Shown here piece by piece: positions 33,101 to 42,211 of a stretch of 64,000 nucleotides of DNA. The stretch is taken from positions 4,197,001 to 4,261,000 of the forward strand of contig NZ_CP118225.1 of the NCBI RefSeq assembly GCF_028768465.1, in the 5' to 3' direction. This DNA is from Rhodopirellula sp. P2 (GTDB lineage: Bacteria; Planctomycetota; Planctomycetia; Pirellulales; Pirellulaceae). Under the pieces are notes generated by a model that saw nothing but the letters and a program-made list of their open reading frames with translations, was not told where the DNA came from and made no database searches. Made by a program: the position numbers and the translations under genes. Position 1 is the stretch's first letter; each line of letters starts with the position of its first letter.

Positions 33101-33400
33101 AACACGCCCTTGTTGATCCTGCACAACGACGAGGACGGTGCGGTGCCCTGGTACCAGGGGATTGAGCTGTTTGTGGCACTGCGACGTCTTGAAAAGCCAG
33201 CCTGGATGCTGAACTACAACGGCGACCCGCACTGGGTGATGGGCGAACACAACCGCCGCGATTTCGCGATCCGGATGCAGCAGTTCTTTGACCACTATCT
33301 CAAGGACGCCCCGGAGCCGGAATGGATGGCCGTCGGGGTGCCCGCCGTCGACAAAGGCAAACGATTCGGCCTGGATCTACTGGAACCGATCCAAGATTGA
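30194..33400 (+). CDS. Secreted S9 family (prolyl oligopeptidase-like) peptidase
   Basis: 1068-aa exported serine peptidase. Start ATG 30194 gives a signal peptide ending near CSSLYSQ. A long N-terminal beta-propeller with low-complexity Lys/Glu inserts is followed by the alpha/beta-hydrolase domain, with the nucleophile in GHSWGGYQ (about residue 890), Asp in HNDEDGAVPW (about 977) and His in GDPHWV (about 1011). The insert around 31090-31180 has tandem KEDTA-type repeats (AKEDTAKEDTAKEDSAK), a likely flexible surface loop. The order resembles dipeptidyl-peptidase/acylaminoacyl-peptidase-like S9 proteins in Bacteroidetes and planctomycetes. Divergent from the redoxin; specificity unknown. 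Confidence 0.9.
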   Translation: MISAFDLGRRTGIRASVLTVAVLAVCSSLYSQDITRKMLQHSDYDRWKTVSGSSLSNAGSWILYTIRTGEIDGEGTLHIHHAKTGAEYVIERGTGARFTRDDRFVIYRITPPKKKVEELRKQKKPPEEMPQPVMQILELDSGELRTLTGVRSFGLPEENSDWVACLMEKASTPDELKKQSGDREVYEVTPEGLQRPAKKLKLKSREEVARQRGRIESVIKSNLAEKKDESPRSKEEPDEEKKNEKKDKPLGTDLKLIHLDTEVLRTFPLVRSFRFSKGGKRLAFVTSAETPQPGKPSKSENEADEKNSAAKEDTAKEDTAKEDSAKGEKKTHGPRDGVHLIELDSLKQKTIATGVGEYKNLAFNEQGSRLAFLSNHEDYTAKSPSWAVYQWTADSKKAQRLVTEGDAGLPSGWWIASQSSLSFSEDDRRLYFSTAPVPEAVEKQRIAEAKGEDVEEDSDEKAKVDVWHWQDPKLQPQQLLEAERERNRRYRAAYVLKTDRVVQLEDSELPSVRVDLRSPSNLAVANTNVRYQKTLSWEVPGFQDVYLVNLNSGRRELVLENVRWDAAISPQGKYIVWFDAEHSKWFAKPTQGKDAKTIEISKGIKHPLHDELDDRPTLPSSYGTAGWLENDKAFLIYDSHDIWQLDPTGKAKPICITQGEGRKNDLQFRYLRLDPKQREIDPSKAMILSAFRRDTKASGFYTLKRESKNEDTQEGALRPLIMLDENLASLRKAKDSDRVLFTRSTFRQFPDLWTSTLGFEKIERVSDANPQQDEYTWGTAELTHWKAQDGQQLDGILMKPDDFDPSKKYPMLVYFYERKSDSLHSYYQPAPSRSIICFSFYVSRGYLVFIPDIPYKTGEPGQSAANSILPGVDHLIAKGFVDEDRIGMQGHSWGGYQTAYLVTQTDRFACAESGAPVSNMTSAYGGIRWSSGMSRMFQYERTQSRIGEDLWSAREKYIANSPIFFADKINTPLLILHNDEDGAVPWYQGIELFVALRRLEKPAWMLNYNGDPHWVMGEHNRRDFAIRMQQFFDHYLKDAPEPEWMAVGVPAVDKGKRFGLDLLEPIQD

Positions 33401-33564
33401 GGGCGAAGTCGATCGGCGGAAGTGGTCAGAATGACCGTGACAAACATCGACCTATGTGCGACTTCGCTCAGTTTTCGGTCGCTTGGTGCCGATTCCAGCG
33501 TTGGTACATCCTTTGCCTGGGGATGGATTGAACGCTTGAATCAATCTGTCACCAGGAGACTTCG

Positions 33565-35982
33565 ATGTCCGCTATCGCATCCGCCGTTGATCTTGTTCGT
33601 TGGTTCGACCAAATCGGGATTGACGATGTCCCGAGTGTTGGCGGCAAGAATGCTTCGTTGGGAGAGATGTATCGTGAACTGACGCCGGATGGTGTTCAGA
33701 TTCCCAATGGGTTTGCAACCACGGCGGCGGCCTATCGAAACTTCCTCCAAGTTTCCGGCTTGGACGAGAAGATCTCGCAGGTTCTAGCGGATTTGGATTC
33801 TGGTGACATTGGGAACCTGCGGCAACGTGGGCATCAGGTCCGCGAGCTGATTTTGAGCGCAGAGTTTCCCCGCGAATTCAAAGACGCAATTTGCAAAGCC
33901 TATCGTGAACTCAGCTTGGAACGAGGGGAGCCGATTGATGTGGCCGTTCGTAGCAGTGCGACCGCGGAAGACCTTCCGGACGCCAGCTTCGCCGGGCAGC
34001 AGGAAACGTATTTGAATGTTCGAGGTGAGACGGCGTTGTTGGATGCCTGTCGGCGTTGCTTCGCGTCGCTGTTCACTGACCGTGCGATCTCCTATCGGGT
34101 CGACAAAGGATTCGATCATCACCAAATTGCTTTGTCGGTTGGTGTGCAGGTCATGGTCCGCTCGGACATTGGAACGTCCGGCGTGATGTTTTCGCTCGAT
34201 ACCGAGAGTGGGTTTCGGGATGCGGTGCTGATCAATGCAGCCTATGGACTGGGCGAAAACGTTGTCCAAGGCGCTGTCAACCCAGACGAGTATTACGTTT
34301 TCAAACCGACCCTGCGAACGGGAAGTCGGCCCATCTTGAAGAAGTCCGTTGGGACCAAGGAAATCAAGATGGTCTATGACATTGGCGGCAGCAAGCTCAC
34401 CAAAAACATTCCGGTTCCCGCGAAGGAACGAACTCAATTTGCAGTCAGCGACGACGATATCCTGACGTTGGCACGCTGGGCCTGTCAGATCGAAGACCAC
34501 TACAGCGAGAAGAAGGGACACCCATGTCCGATGGACATGGAATGGGCAAAGGACGGAAACACAGGCCAACTGTTCATCGTCCAGGCGCGTCCGGAAACTG
34601 TTCAGTCGCAACGTTCGATGCTGACTCTGGAAACGTACCATTTGCGTGGCACCGGACCGGTCATCGTGAGCGGTGGTGCCGTGGGATCACGTATCGGGCA
34701 GGGGAAGGTTCGAGTGATCGCGGACGCCAGTCGCTTGGCTGAGTTCCAGGAAGGCGAGGTGCTGGTGACGGAAAAGACGGACCCGGATTGGGAGCCGATC
34801 ATGAAGAAGGCGGCCGGGATCGTGACCGACCGTGGTGGCCGGACATGTCATGCCGCGATCGTCAGCCGGGAACTCGGGTTGCCCGCGATTGTAGGGACTC
34901 TTCGCGGCACCGAACTGTTGCACGATGGGCAAGAAGTCACGGTGTCATGTGCCGAAGGAGACTCCGGCGTTGTTTACGACGGGCTGCTTCCCTTCGACGT
35001 GGAAAAGACTCAACTGGACGAACGCAAACGTCCCCGAACCAAGGTCATGATGATCCTGGCGAATCCCGATGAGGCATTCTCGCTCTCCTTCATTCCAAAC
35101 GATGGCGTTGGTTTGGCACGAATGGAATTCATCATCAACAATCACATCAAGGTGCACCCGCTGGCACTGCTGAAATTCGATCAGCTGGAGGACTCCGCGG
35201 CTCGCACCGAAATCGAACGACTGACGGCCGCGTATTCAGATAAACCGCAGTTCTTTGTCGATCGCCTCGCCGAGGGAGTGGGAATGATTGCTGCCGCGTT
35301 CTACCCCAAAGACGTGATCGTTCGAATGAGCGATTTCAAGACGAACGAATACGCCAATCTTGTCGGTGGACGCCAGTTTGAGCCGATTGAAGAAAACCCA
35401 ATGCTTGGGTTCCGCGGCGCGTCCCGTTACTACAACGAACGCTATCGTGACGCGTTCACCCTGGAGTGTCGGGCCATGAAGAAGGTTCGCGACGAAATGG
35501 GGCTGACGAACGTCAAGCTGATGATTCCGTTTTGCCGCACCGTCGAAGAAGGCAAACGCGTTCAGGAAGTGATGGCCGGGCAAGGCCTGGTGCGTGGGGA
35601 CAACGGATTGGAGATCTACGTGATGTGTGAGATCCCCAGCAACGTGATTCAGGCCGAGGCGTTTGCCGAAATCTTTGATGGCTTCTCCATCGGTTCCAAT
35701 GATTTGACTCAGTTGACGTTGGGGGTCGATCGCGATTCCGAAATCGTGGCCCACATCTTCAATGAACGGGACCCTGCGGTGTTGGCGACCATTGAATCAG
35801 CGATCCAGACCGCCAAGCGGATGGGACGCAAGATTGGCATCTGTGGGCAAGGTCCCAGTGACTACCCCGAGTTGGCTGAGTTCTTGGTCGAACAAGGCAT
35901 CGACAGCATCTCTCTGAACCCCGATGCCGTGTTGAAAACGACAATCAGGATCGGAGAAATGGAAGACCGACTTTCGAACTAA
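33565..35982 (+). CDS. ppsA: Phosphoenolpyruvate synthase
   Basis: 805-aa enzyme that makes phosphoenolpyruvate from pyruvate and ATP, releasing AMP and phosphate (gluconeogenesis). The ATP-grasp N-terminal domain has VGGKNASLGEM and VRSSATAEDLPDASFAGQQETYLN; the mobile phosphohistidine domain has GGRTCHAAIVSRELGLPAIVG; the C-terminal PEP/pyruvate barrel has MCEIPSNVIQAEAF, GSNDLTQLTLGVDRDS and GICGQGPSDYPE with its catalytic Cys. Length and the SRELGLPAIVGT context fit PpsA rather than pyruvate phosphate dikinase. Shine-Dalgarno AGGAG lies upstream of ATG 33565. It stands alone. Together with phosphoketolase upstream in the window it suggests flexible carbon flux, but that is inference. Confidence 0.94.
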   Translation: MSAIASAVDLVRWFDQIGIDDVPSVGGKNASLGEMYRELTPDGVQIPNGFATTAAAYRNFLQVSGLDEKISQVLADLDSGDIGNLRQRGHQVRELILSAEFPREFKDAICKAYRELSLERGEPIDVAVRSSATAEDLPDASFAGQQETYLNVRGETALLDACRRCFASLFTDRAISYRVDKGFDHHQIALSVGVQVMVRSDIGTSGVMFSLDTESGFRDAVLINAAYGLGENVVQGAVNPDEYYVFKPTLRTGSRPILKKSVGTKEIKMVYDIGGSKLTKNIPVPAKERTQFAVSDDDILTLARWACQIEDHYSEKKGHPCPMDMEWAKDGNTGQLFIVQARPETVQSQRSMLTLETYHLRGTGPVIVSGGAVGSRIGQGKVRVIADASRLAEFQEGEVLVTEKTDPDWEPIMKKAAGIVTDRGGRTCHAAIVSRELGLPAIVGTLRGTELLHDGQEVTVSCAEGDSGVVYDGLLPFDVEKTQLDERKRPRTKVMMILANPDEAFSLSFIPNDGVGLARMEFIINNHIKVHPLALLKFDQLEDSAARTEIERLTAAYSDKPQFFVDRLAEGVGMIAAAFYPKDVIVRMSDFKTNEYANLVGGRQFEPIEENPMLGFRGASRYYNERYRDAFTLECRAMKKVRDEMGLTNVKLMIPFCRTVEEGKRVQEVMAGQGLVRGDNGLEIYVMCEIPSNVIQAEAFAEIFDGFSIGSNDLTQLTLGVDRDSEIVAHIFNERDPAVLATIESAIQTAKRMGRKIGICGQGPSDYPELAEFLVEQGIDSISLNPDAVLKTTIRIGEMEDRLSN

Positions 35983-36096
35983 GATCGCAGTCACGGTTGG
36001 TGTGCGACGAGTGAAGAGCAGTGTTTCCAGAATCGCCTGTTTTCGCGGAACACGAATCTTCACTCATCGAACACGAAGCATTTCGGCGTGTTGATT

Positions 36097-36165
36097 TAAT
36101 CAGCCGCCACGCGTTCGCGTCCGGTTCAGCACCGTCAACCGAGTGCTAGCGCACGGCGGCTGATT
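36097..36165. repeat. Perfect 11-bp inverted repeat
   Basis: AATCAGCCGCC and GGCGGCTGATT flank a 47-base core after ppsA. It could be a weak terminator or part of a dispersed repeat. The rest of 35983-36413 shows no gene. Confidence 0.5.
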
Positions 36166-36413
36166 GTTGTTCCGGAATCCACGACTAAATCAGCAAGCCG
36201 ATTTTGTTTGCCCTTGCCCTGGACGGCTAAGAGTTTGGTGTTGCGAAGCACGATGGTTGCGAGAATCTTCATCCGGTTAGGGATTCAAGACGGTCGCCGT
36301 CGGTAAACGATCCCGCCACCGACAAACATCTGAATCCCACCTTCCCGTTCCGGATCCCGCCGTGTTTGGGGGGACGCTCGTTTTCCGGTGGGATTGTGGT
36401 TGGCGTTCTATGC

Positions 36414-36540
36414 TAAGCAGGCACGCAGGTGTCATCGAGTATGTGAGCCGTTTGGCGTTAGCCACGGTTCCCACGCAAAACCGTGGCTAACGCCAAACGG
36501 CTCACAAGATGAAACCCAATCATTCCTGCGTACCTGCTTA
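36414..36540. repeat. Palindromic repeat, same family as 28.7 kb
   Basis: TAAGCAGGCACGCAGGTGTCATCG through to CGTACCTGCTTA, with inverted GTGAGCCGTTTGGCGTTAGCC arms. It is 127 bp, matching the units at 28718 and 50960, and lies upstream of the multidomain gene. Confidence 0.8.
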
Positions 36541-36703
36541 GCCACTTTTAGTCTCTTCGTCCCGCTGCGAGATGGTGATGGGACGCAGCCAATGGCCGCC
36601 CGCGCAGGGGGCGAAGCGGCTGATATACTGGGCCTCCCTGCCTCGATGGTTCCACGTTCTGGTTCGAACGGTGTTGAACGCACTCCCTCCTGAAGCATTC
36701 TCC

Positions 36704-39700
36704 ATGCCCACCTTGATTTGTCGTTCGATGCTGACGTTGTTCGTCATGCTGACCGTTCCAGTGTTCGCGCAGTCGCCTGAGGCACCCTCGCCTGGCGCAA
36801 CAGCGTCTGAAAGCGCATCACTGGGCGTTCTGGAACAAGAGAACTTGGTGGCGTGGTGCATCGTCCCCTTTGACGCAGCCAAGCGAACTCCGGCGGAGCG
36901 AGCTCAGATGCTGGGCGATCTTGGCATCCGCCGCTGTGCCTACGACTGGCGAGCCGAGCATGTGCCGAGCTTCGAACAGGAAATTCTCGAGTACCGCAAG
37001 CACGGCATCGAGTTCTTTGCATTTTGGGGCGGACATCCCGAGGCCTATCGGTTGTTTGAGAAGTACGACCTGCATCCGCAGATTTGGATGATGCCGCCCA
37101 ATCCACGCGAAGGCACGCAGGAGGAAAAACTCCAACAAGCTGCCAAGCAGATGGTCTCCGCCGCTCAGGAAACTCAGCGATTGGGATGCAAGTTGTCGCT
37201 TTACAACCACGGCGGCTGGGCTGGTGAACCGGAAAGCCTGGTCGGCATCTGTCGCCTGTTGCGAGAGCAGGGATTCCATCACGTCGGGATCACGTACAAC
37301 CTGCACCACGGGCACGAACACATCGACGATTGGAAAGAATCATTCGAGTTGATGTTGCCATATCTGCACTGTCTCAATCTGAACGGAATGAATGACAGTG
37401 CGAATCCAAAGATCTTGGGGCTCAGCAAAGGCAGTCACGAACAGGAAATGATTCGCGTCGTGGCGGAAAGCGGATACGAGGGACCCATCGGAATCCTCGA
37501 TCATCGCTCGGAACTGGATGCCAAAGATTCTCTGCAGGAGAACATCGAAGGGCTACGTTGGCTTCGCGAGGAACTGAAGCAACCAGGCAGCGGGGGAGCG
37601 AAACCGAAGACACCGGTGCCACCCGCGTCTGCCCGCGTGCAGTCGACTCAGCCCGCGACGCCCAGCATCAGCGGGCTGTTCCCAGGCTCGCCAAAGTATC
37701 GACGCCCTCCCATCACGGTGGAATGTCGAGCGACATTGAATTCAGCGGCTGGCTACAACATCCTCGTCAGCAGCGATACCAAGCGGTCGGCCAAGCACTG
37801 GGAACTGTTCAGCATGGCCAACAGTGGAACGCTGACGGCTTATTTGCCGGGCCGGCAACCGGATCATGTGCGCAGTGAAGCGGTGGTCACCGACGGCAAG
37901 CCTCACACCTTGTCGATGATCTATGAACCTGCGCGGGTGCGTCTGTTTGTCGATGGCAAGCAGGTCGCCGATCAAAACATTTCTCCCATTCGCGGCCGAG
38001 GCATTGATGGAGGCTTGGGGATTGGACGCTTGGTGCAGCGTTCATTCCACTTCAACGGCTTGATTGAGTGGGTGCGCGTCTCCCGCGGTGTGCGACCGAT
38101 CCCGTCGTCTGCGGTGAAGCAGGTTTCGGTGGAGGACGACACGCTCGGGCTGTGGGAACTGGATCCTGAGCGTGAGAAGATTCGGTTTGTTGGGAAGTCG
38201 GCGATTGAGGTCCAGCCTGCTGCGGAAGCGGATTCCCATAACGGGACTCCTCCGACGGCGGCACTTCCCTATGATCCCAGCTTGATCCAGGCGTTGGCCA
38301 GCGAAGCAATGCAGCAGGGGGATACGTTGCGGGGTGCACGCGTGTTTGCCAGCGCGCAGACCGCGTGTTTGTCGTGTCACCAGGTCGGTTCCCATGGCGG
38401 AACGATCGGCCCCCGGTTGTCCGCGATGGAAAACAAACGCGAATTGTCCCACTTGGTGGAATCCGTGCTGTGGCCGGATCGTGAGATCGCACCGGAATAT
38501 GTGAGCTGGAAAGTTCTGACCGAGGATGGCCAGGTGCTCACTGGTTATCGCGTGCAGTCAGACGAAAACTCAGTGACGTTGCGTGATCCTGCCTCCGGAA
38601 AGGAATTCGTGATCGATGCAGAAGACATCGTCGACGAAATCGCGGGCAGCACACCGATGCCGGCGGGATTGGCCGCTGCGATGACACGCCAGCAGCAACG
38701 GGATTTGATTCGTTTTCTGGCCGAAGTCAGCCATGAGCAGCGAGCGCTGTCGCAGGAACTGGAGCACGTGCTGGCACAATCTCAGGCCCATGGTCCTGTC
38801 TCGTTCCCGCTGGACCTCGAACCTCTCAGCCCGAATCGCTGGCAGCATGCGAAACATCAGGTGAACCGTGACCGCATCTATGACTTCTACACCAAGCAAG
38901 CGGAGCATTTTCGGAACCAGGATTCGCTGCCGATGTTGTTGTCGCCCTACCCAGGGCTCGATGGTGGGCAGCACGGACACTGGGGCAATCAAACCGAGGA
39001 AACCTGGGCCAGTGACCGATGGCAGCAAACGATCCAGGGATCGGTGTTGGCCGGCGTGTTTCGTGGCAATGGGAAAACCGTGTCCCGCGGTGTTTGTGTG
39101 CAGTTGGGCGGCCCCGGTGAACATTCGGTTTGCTTCAACCCGGACACGTTGACGTATGAAGCAGCCTGGGAGGGTGGCTTCGTTTCATTGTCTTCGGTCC
39201 GTCACGGCTTTGTCAGCGGATTGAAAATGCAAGGCCGTCCGATCCCTGTCCCGTCGAGTCTGGCCCCCGACGAGCCTTGGCGGTATCACGGTTTTTATCG
39301 GTTGGGTGACCGCGTGATGTTCTCGTACCGCATCGGCGAGACCGAATACTTGGACTCACCGCGAATGGAAGGGGGACGCTTGGTCGTCGACCGATTGCCC
39401 GCCAACGAACATCCGCTGCGTGACGCTTTGACAGGCGGCCCAGCACAGTGGCCACAAACAACCCGGACGCAAATCGTTCCGGGTTCTGGCGAACCCTTTG
39501 CAATCGACACGATTGAGCTCCCACATGACAATCCCTGGAAGGCGTTGCTGTTCTGCACCGGGCATGATTTCCTGCCTGATGGCAGTGCTTTGGTCTGCAC
39601 AATGCAGGGAGACGTGTGGCACGTCAGTGGATTGCAAGCCCCGGCGGATCAACCGGGGGTGGCCACTTGGCGACGTTTTGCATCCGGGTTGCATCAACCG

Positions 39701-41329
39701 TTGGGGATGGTCGTTGCCAACGATGGAATCTATGTGCAGTGTCGTGACCAGTTGACTCGTTTGACAGACATCAACGGTGACGGCGAGGCGGATTTCTACG
39801 AGTGTTTCAGCAATGCCTTTCAAACCTCGCCCGCCGGACATGATTTCATTTGTGGGTTGCAGCGTGATCGGCAAGGGAATTTCTACACCGCGTCCGGTAA
39901 CCAAGGTCTCGTTCGAATTTCGGCCGACGGCAGCCAAGCGGAGGTCATTGCCACCGGATTCCGTAACCCCGACGGACTGGGGATGCTTCCCGATGGAACG
40001 TTGACGGTGCCCTGCAGCGAAGGCGGCTGGACGCCCGCTTCGATGATCTGCGCTGTCCCGAGTTCATTCGATGGGGCGACGGGCAATTCACCACCGCACT
40101 ACGGGTACCGCGGTCCGCAAGGGAACCAGCCACCGTCACTGCCATTGGTGTACTTGCCCCGTGGCCTCGACAATTCCAGTGGTGGACAAACGGTGGTGCC
40201 ACCGGGCGTGTGGGGGCCTCTGCAGAAACAATTGCTGCACTTCTCGTTTGGGACGGGGACGTGGTTCACCGTGTTGCGAGACGAAGTCGACGGAAAAACA
40301 CAGGGGGCCGTGATTCCGATGGCGGGGGACTTTCTATCGGGAGCACACCGAGGCCGGTTTTCGCCAGTCGATCAACACTTGTATGTATCGGGTTCGCAAG
40401 GTTGGGGAGCCTACGTGCCGGAAGAGGGCAGCTTTCAACGAGTTCGTTTCACAGGGCAAACGTATCAGGTTCCCACCGGTTTTCACGTGCACGAAAACGG
40501 CGTGCGGATCACATTCGCGGAGCCTGTTGACCCCAGCATTGCCGGCGACCCGAAGAGCCACTTCGCTCAGTGTTGGAACTATCGATACAGCGGAGCGTAT
40601 GGATCGCCGGAGTACTCCCCGATGCACCCTGGGGTTGCCGGACACGATCCCTTGGCGATTGTCTCGGCGCATGTCTTGTCCGATTCGCGATCGGTTTTCT
40701 TGGAGATCCCCGACCTGCAACCTGTCAATCAATTGCACCTGCGATTGAATGTCAACGCGGACGGCCAATGCTTGACCAGCGGCCCGACTGAATCAGGCCA
40801 CGACCTGATCGTCACAGTTCATCGACTGGACACGGCGTTCAAAGAATTTCCTGGTTATCAGCCGGTTGAAAAGACGATCGCCGCGCATCCTCTGTTGAGT
40901 GATTTGGCGCGAAACGCCATCCAGGTGCCCAATCCGTGGAAGGATCCAATTCCGAACGCGCGTTCGATCGAATTGAAGACGGGAACGAACCTGACGTACC
41001 AAACCAAAACCATTCGCGTCCGAGCCGGCGAGCCCGTGGCGCTCACCTTGGTGAACCCGGATGTGGTGCCTCACAACTGGGCGTTGGTCCGTCCGGGGGC
41101 ATTGCAAAAAGTCGGTGAACTCGCCAACCAATTGATTGCCGATCCGCAAGCCTTCGCCCGCCACTACATCCCCGAGACGGAAGAGGTCTTGGTCGCGACG
41201 GATGTGGTTGGACCTGGGGAAGCACAAACCGTTTACTTCCGTGCCCCATCGAAGCCGGGACGGTATCCCTTCCTGTGCACGTTCCCAGGCCACTGGATGG
41301 TGATGAACGGCGAGATGATTGTGGAGTGA
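36704..41329 (+). CDS. Secreted multidomain protein: TIM barrel, LamG, heme c, propeller, cupredoxin
   Basis: 1541-aa exported protein (signal about 1-24 from ATG 36704). Order: xylose-isomerase-like TIM barrel (about 40-290; HGIEFFAFWGG, GPIGILDHRSE), LamG/concanavalin-like domain (about 330-490), c-type heme motif CLSCH (about 555) in a planctomycete-type heme-binding domain, a sorbosone-dehydrogenase-like six-bladed propeller (about 930-1270; GFRNPDGLGMLPDG), and a C-terminal azurin/plastocyanin-like domain with PHNW, LCTFPGHWMVM supplying the His, Cys, His and Met copper ligands. It is exceptionally long for a single chain and could couple sugar-acid oxidation to electron transfer through its own heme and copper. 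That role is inferred; the domain calls are firm apart from the TIM barrel and LamG limits. Confidence 0.8.
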   Translation: MPTLICRSMLTLFVMLTVPVFAQSPEAPSPGATASESASLGVLEQENLVAWCIVPFDAAKRTPAERAQMLGDLGIRRCAYDWRAEHVPSFEQEILEYRKHGIEFFAFWGGHPEAYRLFEKYDLHPQIWMMPPNPREGTQEEKLQQAAKQMVSAAQETQRLGCKLSLYNHGGWAGEPESLVGICRLLREQGFHHVGITYNLHHGHEHIDDWKESFELMLPYLHCLNLNGMNDSANPKILGLSKGSHEQEMIRVVAESGYEGPIGILDHRSELDAKDSLQENIEGLRWLREELKQPGSGGAKPKTPVPPASARVQSTQPATPSISGLFPGSPKYRRPPITVECRATLNSAAGYNILVSSDTKRSAKHWELFSMANSGTLTAYLPGRQPDHVRSEAVVTDGKPHTLSMIYEPARVRLFVDGKQVADQNISPIRGRGIDGGLGIGRLVQRSFHFNGLIEWVRVSRGVRPIPSSAVKQVSVEDDTLGLWELDPEREKIRFVGKSAIEVQPAAEADSHNGTPPTAALPYDPSLIQALASEAMQQGDTLRGARVFASAQTACLSCHQVGSHGGTIGPRLSAMENKRELSHLVESVLWPDREIAPEYVSWKVLTEDGQVLTGYRVQSDENSVTLRDPASGKEFVIDAEDIVDEIAGSTPMPAGLAAAMTRQQQRDLIRFLAEVSHEQRALSQELEHVLAQSQAHGPVSFPLDLEPLSPNRWQHAKHQVNRDRIYDFYTKQAEHFRNQDSLPMLLSPYPGLDGGQHGHWGNQTEETWASDRWQQTIQGSVLAGVFRGNGKTVSRGVCVQLGGPGEHSVCFNPDTLTYEAAWEGGFVSLSSVRHGFVSGLKMQGRPIPVPSSLAPDEPWRYHGFYRLGDRVMFSYRIGETEYLDSPRMEGGRLVVDRLPANEHPLRDALTGGPAQWPQTTRTQIVPGSGEPFAIDTIELPHDNPWKALLFCTGHDFLPDGSALVCTMQGDVWHVSGLQAPADQPGVATWRRFASGLHQPLGMVVANDGIYVQCRDQLTRLTDINGDGEADFYECFSNAFQTSPAGHDFICGLQRDRQGNFYTASGNQGLVRISADGSQAEVIATGFRNPDGLGMLPDGTLTVPCSEGGWTPASMICAVPSSFDGATGNSPPHYGYRGPQGNQPPSLPLVYLPRGLDNSSGGQTVVPPGVWGPLQKQLLHFSFGTGTWFTVLRDEVDGKTQGAVIPMAGDFLSGAHRGRFSPVDQHLYVSGSQGWGAYVPEEGSFQRVRFTGQTYQVPTGFHVHENGVRITFAEPVDPSIAGDPKSHFAQCWNYRYSGAYGSPEYSPMHPGVAGHDPLAIVSAHVLSDSRSVFLEIPDLQPVNQLHLRLNVNADGQCLTSGPTESGHDLIVTVHRLDTAFKEFPGYQPVEKTIAAHPLLSDLARNAIQVPNPWKDPIPNARSIELKTGTNLTYQTKTIRVRAGEPVALTLVNPDVVPHNWALVRPGALQKVGELANQLIADPQAFARHYIPETEEVLVATDVVGPGEAQTVYFRAPSKPGRYPFLCTFPGHWMVMNGEMIVE

Positions 41330-41637
41330 CTGTCGTCCGCCTCATGGAAACCCGAAGCGTCAGCGAGGCACGAGAGCTTCGGGAAAACTCATTGCAATTT
41401 GCAATCACCGAGTAGGCCACGTTCCACGTGGCAGCCCAACTTCTTTGGTAGCCCGAAACGTGACAGGCTGTTGATTGAATACGTCTCGCAGATCGAGCGA
41501 TCAGCCGTTGGGCAATCGCCCACGGTTACCAGAGACGAACCGGACGCTATCGCGTTCCGGCTGACTAAGTCAACAGGATGGTGAGCGATGAAGCAGACAC
41601 GTCCAGCGCTTCCTCGTTCACGCGTCGGGTTTCCACT

Positions 41638-41766
41638 GCTGAGCAGGTACGCAGGTGTCATCGGGTATGTGAGCCGTTGGCGTTAGCCACGGTTTTCACG
41701 CGCAGGCCAGGCTAACGCCCAAACGGCTCACATGGTTGTGCCCGATAACACCTGCGTACCTGCTGA
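41638..41766. repeat. Palindromic repeat, same family as 28.7 kb
   Basis: GAGCAGGTACGCAGGTGTCATCG to CCTGCGTACCTGCTGAG. The 440 bases beyond it (41767-42211), up to the PhoD gene, contain no recognised feature. Confidence 0.75.
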
Positions 41767-42211
41767 GCGTCTCTCAGCTGATCCTGCGATTTGGGAAACG
41801 TTTTACATCAACAGTCTGATAGCCTTTGGTTTTCAATCCAAGGTCATTCTGCCAAAAAACGCACCTCCAAATTGCGTGAGTGAAGCGTGAGTCACGCGAA
41901 TTGGTTTTTCGCTCGGACGCTTCGGGTTTCCATTCGCACGCGACTCAAACCGATGTTCGCACGTGTGGCTATGTAGCTTCCGGGCTCAGTTCTCCTTGCT
42001 GCAGAAGCCCATCCCAACCAATGGACGCATGGTGGCTCCTGTGTCAACATTTCGCTTGTCGAAGCGGACCGTTCCAAAAGTTCGCCCTCAAAACTTGGGT
42101 CGATCGATAGCCTTGGTGATTGCCTGTGCAACGATGCGAAGCGTCTTGAAGGCAAGCCGCGTTCGACCGGCTCCAAATTCTCCCTCCTAAAACCCCCCGT
42201 CTCTCACCGTC

